A stretch of 44,449 nucleotides of DNA from Hyphomonadaceae bacterium (GTDB lineage: Bacteria > Pseudomonadota > Alphaproteobacteria > Caulobacterales > Hyphomonadaceae). Shown here one piece after another: positions 25,746 to 32,562 of the stretch. Below the pieces are notes generated by a model that was not told where the DNA came from, made no database searches, and worked only from the letters and a program-made list of their open reading frames with translations. The position numbers and the translations under genes were made by a program. The stretch is from the NCBI GenBank assembly GCA_028285145.1, contig JANQQC010000030.1, forward strand, positions 1 to 44,449, in the 5' to 3' direction. Position 1 is the stretch's first letter. The number at the start of each line of letters is the position of its first letter.

Positions 25746-27144
25746 GCTGCGTTTCTTCGCTTTCTTTGCTGTTGTCTTCGGTCTTGTCTGGACATTGAAA
25801 AGCAATGAGTGGCGCAAGCGCGTCCTGACGCTGGCATCTTACGTGTTCTATGGCGCGTGGGACTGGCGGTTCCTTGGGCTGATCTTGTTCGTGACGGCGG
25901 TGAGCTATGCAGTTGGCGCGGTCGCCGAACATCGCCCGCCCGGAGATCAACGCCGGAAGACCGCGCTGACGTTCGGCATCGTTGCCGCGCTCGGCGTGCT
26001 TGGTCTCTTCAAGTACTTCAATTTCTTCACGGACAGCTTTGTCGATTTCGCCGGTCTGATGGGCTTCTCGGCGAGCAGTGTAACGCTCGATCTGGTCCTT
26101 CCGGTCGGCATCAGCTTCTACACCTTCCAGGCCATCTCCTACATGGTGGATGTCCATCGCGGGGACGTGGCTGCCCGGCGGTCGGTTCTCGATGTGGCCT
26201 TCTACATCGCCTTCTTCCCGCAACTCGTTGCCGGGCCAATCGTACGTGCGGCGACGTTTATCCCGCAGATGGATACGCCGCGTCGCTGGGCCGATGTCAG
26301 TGTTCGGGCGTGTCTGGCGCTCTTCCTCGTTGGCTTTATCAAGAAAGCCTGCGTGTCCGACAATATCGCGCCCTATGTGGATCTGATCTTCGCCGACCCA
26401 TCATCCTACACCGCAGCGTCCGTGGTCGGCGGTGTGCTGCTCTATGCGGTCCAGATTTACTGTGACTTTTCGGGCTATTCCGACATGGCGATCGCGACCG
26501 CTGGCCTGCTTGGCTATAGATTTCCGCCAAACTTCGACAGCCCGTACCTGTCGCCAAACATCCAGGACTTCTGGCGGCGCTGGCATATCAGCCTGTCATC
26601 CTGGCTCCGCGATTACCTCTACATCCCACTTGGCGGAAACCGGCGGGGGAATGCACGCCGGGACGTCAATCTGATGACCACGATGCTGCTTGGCGGGCTC
26701 TGGCACGGGGCTTCGATGAATTTTGTGATCTGGGGCGGGCTGCATGGCGGCGCACTCATCGTTGAGCGACTGTGGAACACGCATGTTGCGAGCCGTTTTT
26801 CTCCGATGGGGTGGATCGGTGCGTTCGTTGGAATGGCCGTGACATTCTACTGGGTGAACCTTGCCTGGATTTTCTTCCGTGCGCCGACACTGGAAGAGTC
26901 CTTCGCCATAGCGAAAACCTATCTCACATGGAGTTCGCCCGGCACGGAAACACTCCCGGTCCCAGTGTGGCCGATGCTCGCGGCGCTAGGTCTGTTTCAC
27001 TATGCCGCGAACAAAATCGATGCGCAGGTCTTGCTCGCCAGGCTTGCGCCCGATCGTTTCGCCATTGCCTATGGCGTGCTTGCCGCGGTGTCCCTGTCCT
27101 TCGTTCCGCTCGGCTACCGCCCATTCATCTACTTCCAGTTCTGA
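25732..27144 (+). CDS. MBOAT family O-acyltransferase (AlgI-like)
   Basis: A 470-residue polytopic membrane acyltransferase of the AlgI/DltB type. The typical opening FAFFAVVFGLVW is followed by about ten hydrophobic segments. Diagnostic motifs are GISFYTFQAISYMVDVHRG, FFPQLVAGPIVRA, FWRRWHISLSSWLRDYLYIPLGG and GLWHGASMNFVIWGGLHG with His325 (WHG) and His338. Such enzymes move acetyl or other acyl groups from the cytoplasm to a periplasmic acceptor polysaccharide. Its start lies inside the SGNH-like gene, its likely partner. With the deacetylase upstream, both addition and removal of acyl groups on a polysaccharide can be encoded here. Its TGA abuts the stop of the convergent caspase gene. 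Confidence 0.94.
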   Translation: MLFVELRFFAFFAVVFGLVWTLKSNEWRKRVLTLASYVFYGAWDWRFLGLILFVTAVSYAVGAVAEHRPPGDQRRKTALTFGIVAALGVLGLFKYFNFFTDSFVDFAGLMGFSASSVTLDLVLPVGISFYTFQAISYMVDVHRGDVAARRSVLDVAFYIAFFPQLVAGPIVRAATFIPQMDTPRRWADVSVRACLALFLVGFIKKACVSDNIAPYVDLIFADPSSYTAASVVGGVLLYAVQIYCDFSGYSDMAIATAGLLGYRFPPNFDSPYLSPNIQDFWRRWHISLSSWLRDYLYIPLGGNRRGNARRDVNLMTTMLLGGLWHGASMNFVIWGGLHGGALIVERLWNTHVASRFSPMGWIGAFVGMAVTFYWVNLAWIFFRAPTLEESFAIAKTYLTWSSPGTETLPVPVWPMLAALGLFHYAANKIDAQVLLARLAPDRFAIAYGVLAAVSLSFVPLGYRPFIYFQF

Positions 27145-29163
27145 TCAGCGGGCGGCGCATGTTCTCGCCATCGCTTCAGTTTTCTGGTCGGCTCTCTGGA
27201 AGCAGACAAAACGCGCTTCCATACTAGCAGTGTCGGCGACGCCGTTGCACAGCGCGATGGCGGTCCGCCAGTCAGCACGCCACAGCCCGCCCGACTTGCG
27301 GCCCTCACTCATGAAGGACTGGAAGCAGCGGGCAGGAAGGGTCGAGGTCTCCGCCCCTTCGCAGAGGTTAGCGATGTTTTGTGGGGCCCATGTTTTCGAT
27401 GTACCGTTCGCCGACCAGGCAACGCGGTTCTGCACAGCGTTGAAACAGGTCGTGGGATCGTTGCTCTCGTTTTCGTAGGCGCGCCCGGGTATTGCCAGCG
27501 TGGGGCGCTCGATCAGGTAGGCATCCGTGGCGACTTGCTGTGCAACTTTTTGCTCATACAAATCGGTCCGGTCGCGGCTCGGAAGTTCGTACACGCGTTC
27601 AAGCTCGCCGGAGACGGCGATCTGTTCAACGCCGCGCGCGGTGATCTGCTCATCATTAGTCCGCTTCACCGCATCGGTGATCGAGCCGCCTTTCAGAATC
27701 TCGCGCGAGAACACGACATTGTAGCTGTCTTCTGCTGCTGGCGCGCTGACCGATGGCGCCGCTGGCACCATACTGCCCGTGCTTGGCGGGGCTTCAGTCT
27801 CAGCCGGTGCCGTGAAGGTGAGCAGGACATTGTCGCGTGCGCGCTCTTCGACACAGCCTTCGGCGACGGCACCAGGCAGATCAAGATCCTTGCATCCTTC
27901 GACGATCATCACTGTTTCGACGTCTTCCGGACGACCAGTCCGGTCGAGAAGAGCTGATAGCTCAACCCCTTGCACGTGCAGGTCGAAGGTTGAGGTAATG
28001 GGGCGGTTGGCGGGGATCAGGTAGTTGGGTCCGCTCTCGTCTACTGCGCCAGCGTCGCCGATATAGTAGACCAGCGCCAGCTTCTCGAAGGCGTCGCCCT
28101 CAAAGCCGCGATAGAGATTGGCGAACTCTGCGATCAGGCTTTCCCGGCTGGGGTTGGTGACCGTTGTTGCGGTAAACCCTGTTCCCCGCATGGACGTCAC
28201 AAGGTCTTCCTGAACGGCCGCATTGGCCGCTACCGTCTCCGGCAAGGCCTCATCATAGTTGGTGATGATCAACGCCTTGCGGATAGAGGTTGGCCCTGTG
28301 TCTTCGTCCACCATGGAGGAGGCGTCGATCACGCTGCCTTCATTTTCGTCCGGTCGTTCAAGCGGTGGCAGCTCCGTGACTGCGCCGTCCTGCCCGTTCA
28401 GGAAGACGATGCGGGACAGTCCATTATTCTCCCACGGGGTCTGTTCATACTCACGCGTCACGCGGATCTTTACGTCTTCGAAAATCGCGGTGTGACGCCG
28501 CCCGCCCTTGCGGATCTCATCGGCGAGAACTGTTGCATAAGGCCCGGCGGGATCATCGATATCTCCGTCAGAAGCGGGTAGGCCGGGGGAGGTCGAGAAA
28601 GCGAGGAAGACGCCGCCGGGGTCCGGCTTCACCACAAAGCCCTTGTTCAGGGAGCGCGTGCCACGGCGCAGCTTCAGCTCGTTCCGGCATGCATCAAAGA
28701 TAACGAAGTGCGCGGCGGTCGGCGCATTGTTGGTGAGCCGCTCCAGGATGGTATCCAACTGAACCGAACTGTCCCAGATCTCGGCAGACCCTGCATCGGT
28801 CACGCTGGTCGGGACGAGGTAGTTGCGATTATCCTCCTCATTGGCGGCGCCATGGCCTGAGTAATAGATGAAGCTTACGGCGTCGGGGTCGCCGGCCACG
28901 GCTTCAGCGTGACTGCGGATATTGGAGAGAATCTTCGCGCGGCTGACGGGGGTATCTGGCGCATCCTTGATAGTGTGTACTTCAAAACCGATCTGGGTCA
29001 GCGCGTCGGCCATGAGGTCGACATCCTTATGGGGATTATCAAGCGGCCCGACTTCATCCGCGTAGTGCTGAAGCCCGATTAACAATGCTCTGCGAGTTTC
29101 TGCCTGCGCGGGCCAGGCCGCTGTGAGCGCAAATAGGACAAGACCAACTAAGATACGCAACAT
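27145..29163 (-). CDS. Secreted caspase-family protein with a second, degenerate caspase-like domain
   Basis: A 672-residue protein with a signal peptide (cleavage near residue 21, AQA). The first C14/metacaspase-like domain (about 23-262) has the catalytic dyad His104 in YYSGHG and Cys159 in FDACR, so it should cleave after basic or acidic residues. A second similar domain (about 294-525) keeps Cys424 in VEGCK but has Asp370 in YYIGDAG where His is expected, so it is probably inactive. The C-terminal ~100 residues contain repeated Cys/Trp units. The start at 29163 (GGAGGGAGAGCGATG) beats an upstream open frame to 29568, which overlaps the monooxygenase. Function is unknown; relatives are bacterial caspase homologues with assorted partner domains. 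Confidence 0.9.
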   Translation of the reverse strand: MLRILVGLVLFALTAAWPAQAETRRALLIGLQHYADEVGPLDNPHKDVDLMADALTQIGFEVHTIKDAPDTPVSRAKILSNIRSHAEAVAGDPDAVSFIYYSGHGAANEEDNRNYLVPTSVTDAGSAEIWDSSVQLDTILERLTNNAPTAAHFVIFDACRNELKLRRGTRSLNKGFVVKPDPGGVFLAFSTSPGLPASDGDIDDPAGPYATVLADEIRKGGRRHTAIFEDVKIRVTREYEQTPWENNGLSRIVFLNGQDGAVTELPPLERPDENEGSVIDASSMVDEDTGPTSIRKALIITNYDEALPETVAANAAVQEDLVTSMRGTGFTATTVTNPSRESLIAEFANLYRGFEGDAFEKLALVYYIGDAGAVDESGPNYLIPANRPITSTFDLHVQGVELSALLDRTGRPEDVETVMIVEGCKDLDLPGAVAEGCVEERARDNVLLTFTAPAETEAPPSTGSMVPAAPSVSAPAAEDSYNVVFSREILKGGSITDAVKRTNDEQITARGVEQIAVSGELERVYELPSRDRTDLYEQKVAQQVATDAYLIERPTLAIPGRAYENESNDPTTCFNAVQNRVAWSANGTSKTWAPQNIANLCEGAETSTLPARCFQSFMSEGRKSGGLWRADWRTAIALCNGVADTASMEARFVCFQRADQKTEAMARTCAAR

Positions 29164-29190
29164 CGCTCTCCCTCCAGAAGTCGATGACAG

Positions 29191-29198
29191 ATGGTTAA
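29191..29198 (-). promoter_or_regulatory. CtrA-type half site upstream of the caspase gene
   Basis: TTAACCAT on the minus strand is identical to the 8-base CtrA half-site motif of Caulobacter-type bacteria. It lies 28 bases upstream of the caspase-family start codon, in an 83-base gap. No second TTAA follows at the spacing of the full 9-mer-type site. CtrA is the cell-cycle master regulator of this bacterial group. An 8-mer can occur by chance, so this is tentative. Confidence 0.35.
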
Positions 29199-29246
29199 CA
29201 TGAATTGCGGCGAGGGACAGGCGGTGGCGGGGCGTTTTCGGCGTCG

Positions 29247-30437
29247 TCAGGCAAGTCCGAGTTTTTTCAGCGGTCGTCCGACAGCGCCGGAGACCATCGC
29301 TGCGAGCAGGGCAGGTGCTGGCGGTGCGCGGCTGACAGGCGCAGCAAGCCAGTCGCGCAGGAACGGTAGGACCGCACCATCTGATTGATAGACTGGCGTG
29401 AAGAGAAAGCTCATCAACTGATAGAGCCGAACATGGCTGCGCCTGTACTGCAGATAACGCTGAGGTGTCGTTTCGAGTGAACCCGATGAGACGGCAAGGA
29501 AAAGCGCATAGGCGTCCAGCAAGGCCATGTTCGCGCCCTGGCCGAGCTGCGGCGAGGCCGCATGCCAACTGTCGCCGATATGAATCAACCGTCCCTGCAC
29601 CGGTTTGTCGTGCGTGCGATGACGATATCTGGCGAATGAGAAAGCGTCGTGATCCTCTACTGCGTTGATGAGGTCTGACGTTTCAGGCCAAAGTGCTATG
29701 GCTTCTTCTTTCCAGGCATCCAGCGGGGTCGATCGCCAGGCCTCAAAGCCGTCACCTTTGATGGACCAGAAGTAGGTGGCCTTGCGGGTCTGCCCTTCGA
29801 TGGCCGATCCTGAGGCCATGACGCCAGCCATCTTTCTGGCTGCCCGATAGCGTTGCTCCAGGGCACCGGCATCGAAGGGCCCAAGCTCCGGCCAGTCGAG
29901 CGTGATCCATAGCGCCCCATATGGCAGGGGCCTATGAGACTTGCGTGAGAGCGGTGAGTTCGCGCCCAGACCATCGATCAAAAGATCAAACGGGCCAAAC
30001 TGCCTACCGCGATTGTCCTCAAGTGTTCCTGTCTTGGCATCGACGCGCGCGATCTCCGTGCTTGTCTGCAAGTCGGCTCCCGCAGCGAGCGCAGCCCCGA
30101 GCAGCGCATCGAAAAGCGCGGTTCTTTGGATACCGACGGCGTGCAAGTCGGGCCGGAGCGCGGAGAACCGCACATCAAGGACCGTCCGGAGTTTCGGTAC
30201 CGTACGTCCATGCAGCCTGCGAATCGGTGATCCGAGGTCTGTCAGTCTGTCTCTAAGACCCATAGCGCCGAGGACGGCGAGCCCTGTGTCCTGAAGCATC
30301 AGCCCCGACCCAACGGGCGCTGGTGCGCCAAACCGGTCGAACAGGACCACACGATGGCCGGCGGTCGACAGAAGGGCTGCGGCTGCGAGTCCGCCAATCC
30401 CAGCGCCTGCGACAACGACATTCAGTTTCGCGCTCAT
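29247..30437 (-). CDS. FAD-dependent monooxygenase (UbiH/PHBH-like)
   Basis: A 396-residue aromatic-ring hydroxylase-type flavoprotein. The N-terminal Rossmann fold has GAGIGGLAAAALLSTAGHRVVLFDR (shortened here as GAGIGG at about residues 11-16 and the acidic end of strand 2), a central segment with DLLIDGLGANS, and the second FAD motif GDSWHAASPQLGQGANMAL near residue 295. No signal peptide, so cytoplasmic. Family members hydroxylate phenols, quinone precursors or salicylate-like substrates with NAD(P)H and oxygen; the neighbours do not show which. It is divergent from mraZ, 255 bases away. Confidence 0.9.
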   Translation of the reverse strand: MSAKLNVVVAGAGIGGLAAAALLSTAGHRVVLFDRFGAPAPVGSGLMLQDTGLAVLGAMGLRDRLTDLGSPIRRLHGRTVPKLRTVLDVRFSALRPDLHAVGIQRTALFDALLGAALAAGADLQTSTEIARVDAKTGTLEDNRGRQFGPFDLLIDGLGANSPLSRKSHRPLPYGALWITLDWPELGPFDAGALEQRYRAARKMAGVMASGSAIEGQTRKATYFWSIKGDGFEAWRSTPLDAWKEEAIALWPETSDLINAVEDHDAFSFARYRHRTHDKPVQGRLIHIGDSWHAASPQLGQGANMALLDAYALFLAVSSGSLETTPQRYLQYRRSHVRLYQLMSFLFTPVYQSDGAVLPFLRDWLAAPVSRAPPAPALLAAMVSGAVGRPLKKLGLA

Positions 30438-30692
30438 CGCAGCCCCGCGGTCGCGTGCCTGTGGAATTCCACCGGAATGTGTGTGAAAACTGTCATGGTG
30501 CAGCGATTTCGTGAACCGGCTTGTATTTCAAGTAGATTCCCAACTGCGCCCACGAAGATGCCATCTAATGTTCTGGTATATTCTGTTTTCGTTCGGCAAA
30601 TGATCTGATTTTCCGAGCTGTGAGATTCTCTCGCAAGCCTGTTGGCCCATTTATTTCCAAACTGGCCCATGATACTCCAAACGAGATGAAAG
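30438..30692. other. Intergenic region upstream of the dcw cluster
   Basis: 255 bases between the monooxygenase and mraZ, less GC-rich than the flanking genes. It ends with the phased repeats at 30641-30680. A TATATTC stretch near 30577 could be a -10, but no good -35 fits. Two GANTC sites (near 30534 and 30623), possible CcrM targets, are present, about what chance predicts. No reading frame in it looks coding. Confidence 0.6.
30641..30680 (-). promoter_or_regulatory. Candidate MraZ operator (four 10-bp-phased repeats)
   Basis: On the plus strand the four consecutive 10-mers gttggcccat, ttatttccaa, actggcccat and gatactccaa each carry yCCA at the same offset, so the minus strand has TGGA, TGGG, TGGA, TGGG exactly ten bases apart. 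MraZ is known to bind TGGG-type direct repeats with 5-base spacers upstream of its own gene in Escherichia coli. The array ends 12 bases before the mraZ TTG start (51 before the alternative GTG), the right place for autorepression of the dcw operon. The periodicity is seen; binding is inference. Confidence 0.7.
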
Positions 30693-31238
30693 TTGGCTCG
30701 TAAGCGGCTGACAGGGCAAGGGTTTGGGCAGGTGTTTCACTCCACCTATGACGTCAACGTAGACTCTAAAGGGCGTGTTTCCGTGCCCGCGCCCTTTCGC
30801 GCGGCCTTGAACGGCGGTTCGCGCGTCTTCCTTTGGCCTGCTCTGGACGGGTCGGGCTGCCTTGAGGGCGGCGGCGAGGAATTGATGGCAATGTATCGCC
30901 AGACCATTCTGCGTCTTCCGCCGCAGTCCCGGAAACGGAAGATCCTCGCACATGCGATTATTGCCCGTGCCCACGATCTCAAAATGGACGATCCGGGCCG
31001 CATTAAGCTGCCGGAGAAATGGGTGACAAAGGCCGGTGTGACCGACAAGGTCGTCTTTGCCGGCAACATTGAAAGCTTCCAGGTGTGGGAACCGTCGGCT
31101 TACGAGGCATTCGATCTCGCCGTTGATGATGCGATGTCAGAAGCCGAGTTCGCCAACGCGCTTGATGAGCCATACAGCGAGGCGCTCGCCTCTGGCGGCC
31201 TGCCGGGGCTTTCCGCAATCGATGGCGGAGGAGACTGA
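30693..31238 (+). CDS. mraZ: Transcriptional regulator MraZ
   Basis: A DNA-binding AbrB-like protein (181 residues from this start) that controls the division and cell-wall cluster it heads. Two MraZ repeats are visible: FHSTYDVNVDSKGRVSVPAPFR, shown by its SKGRVSVPAPFR core, and AHDLKMDDPGRIKLPEKW. Two starts are possible: TTG at 30693, giving a basic 13-residue lead, or GTG at 30732, which matches the common family opening MF.STY and has AAGGG nine bases upstream. I list the longer one, without certainty. The stop overlaps the rsmH ATG by one base (TGATG). Confidence 0.92.
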   Translation: MARKRLTGQGFGQVFHSTYDVNVDSKGRVSVPAPFRAALNGGSRVFLWPALDGSGCLEGGGEELMAMYRQTILRLPPQSRKRKILAHAIIARAHDLKMDDPGRIKLPEKWVTKAGVTDKVVFAGNIESFQVWEPSAYEAFDLAVDDAMSEAEFANALDEPYSEALASGGLPGLSAIDGGGD

Positions 31239-32230
31239 TGGGACATGCGCCGGTCATGCTCGCCGAGGTCTTGGAAGCGCTTTGTCCGTCTGACGGCGAG
31301 GTCCACCTCGATGGCACCTATGGCGGTGGCGGTTACTCTGGCGCTTTCCTGGAGGCGGCGAACATCACGCTTCTGGCCGTCGACCGAGATCTGGATGCCA
31401 TTGCCCGCGCCGAGGCGCACAGCGCGGACCAGCCAAGGCTCGTTCCGCTGCTCGGCAGGTTTGGTGACATGGATTCGATCGCGCGCGATGCTGGATATCC
31501 GAGTGTGGATGGCATCGCGCTCGATCTTGGCGTCTCGTCGTTCCAGCTTGACGAGGCGGATCGTGGATTCTCCTTCATGCGGGATGGTCCGCTCGACATG
31601 CGTATGGGCCGTGCCGGGCCGAGCGCCGCCGAGATCGTCAATCAGATGGACGAGCGCGATCTTTCGCTAGTGATCTCCCGGTTGGGCGAGGAAAAGCGCG
31701 CGCGTCGCATCGCAAAGTCCATCGTCCAGCGCCGGGCTGAACGACCCTTCGAGACAACGCTTGATCTCGCGGACACTGTCGAGGCGGCTGTTGGCGGTCG
31801 CAAGGGCGCGCGGACTCATCCCGCAACCCTGACATTTCAGGCCCTTCGGATGTTCGTGAACGATGAACTTGGTGAACTGGCGCGCGGTCTTGCCGCCGCA
31901 GAGCGGTTGCTTAAGCCAGGCGGGCGGCTGGTAGTGGTCTCGTTTCACTCACTGGAAGACCGCATGGTGAAGCTGTTTTTCCGGACGCGGTCGGGCGCGA
32001 TGGGAAGCGGGTCGCGCCATATGCCGGAGGCGAAGTCAGGCCCGCCGCCAAGCTTTGAGCTGACGAACAAGAAGGCCGTTGACCCTTCGTTGAGCGAAAT
32101 TCAGGACAATCCGCGCTCACGGTCTGCGCGGCTCCGCTTTGCAGTTCGCACAGATGCGCCGGCCTGGTCGGCGGACCCTGCAGACCAGATCGACCTGCCA
32201 ACCTTCAAGGCGAAGGAGAAAAGTGCATGA
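31238..32230 (+). CDS. rsmH: 16S rRNA (cytosine(1402)-N4)-methyltransferase RsmH
   Basis: A 330-residue SAM-dependent methyltransferase that modifies C1402 in the ribosomal P site; formerly MraW. Motifs: HAPVMLAEVLEAL at the N terminus, the SAM loop DGTYGGGGYSGAFLE, an AVDRD acidic strand end, the DGIALDLGVSS and GPLDMRM segments, FQALRMFVNDELGEL, and VSFHSLEDRMVK near the C terminus. Length is normal. It overlaps mraZ by one base and ftsL by four. Confidence 0.96.
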   Translation: MGHAPVMLAEVLEALCPSDGEVHLDGTYGGGGYSGAFLEAANITLLAVDRDLDAIARAEAHSADQPRLVPLLGRFGDMDSIARDAGYPSVDGIALDLGVSSFQLDEADRGFSFMRDGPLDMRMGRAGPSAAEIVNQMDERDLSLVISRLGEEKRARRIAKSIVQRRAERPFETTLDLADTVEAAVGGRKGARTHPATLTFQALRMFVNDELGELARGLAAAERLLKPGGRLVVVSFHSLEDRMVKLFFRTRSGAMGSGSRHMPEAKSGPPPSFELTNKKAVDPSLSEIQDNPRSRSARLRFAVRTDAPAWSADPADQIDLPTFKAKEKSA

Positions 32231-32562
32231 GCAAGCTGGCTTTCGGATTTGGTATCGCCGTCATCGCGCTTCTGGTCATCAGCCTGTATCGCGCGAAATC
32301 CGGCGCGAAAGGAGCTGCGGCTGAGATTGCGGCTGTAGAGGCCGCCATAGAAGACGCGCATCGCGAGAAGACACTGCTCGAAGCAGAGTTTGCTCATCTG
32401 AGCCGGCGCGAGTGGATCGAGGAGTATGCCCGGACCCGGCTTGGCATGGAGCCGGCGCGCGCCGAACAGTTCGCCCGGGAAACCGACCTCGACTCCGTCA
32501 TAGGCCCGCCGTCGCTGCCGGCCGACGACCGTGTGGCGCGGGGAGGGGAGGCTCCACGTTGA
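32227..32562 (+). CDS. ftsL: Cell division protein FtsL
   Basis: A 111-residue bitopic membrane protein. A membrane segment covers about residues 4-20, followed by a helical, probably coiled-coil region (about 28-60) rich in Ala and Glu, then REWIEEYARTRLGMEPA, typical of alphaproteobacterial FtsL. FtsL joins FtsB and FtsQ at the septum to activate FtsWI. Sequence conservation is weak in this family, so the name also rests on the position between rsmH and ftsI. It overlaps rsmH by four bases, and its stop overlaps the TTG start of ftsI. Confidence 0.85.
   Translation: MSKLAFGFGIAVIALLVISLYRAKSGAKGAAAEIAAVEAAIEDAHREKTLLEAEFAHLSRREWIEEYARTRLGMEPARAEQFARETDLDSVIGPPSLPADDRVARGGEAPR

Noticed and set aside
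30530..30630. Two GANTC sites upstream of mraZ as CcrM control
   Set aside because: Two such sites in about 255 bases is close to chance expectation, and neither overlaps a recognisable promoter box.
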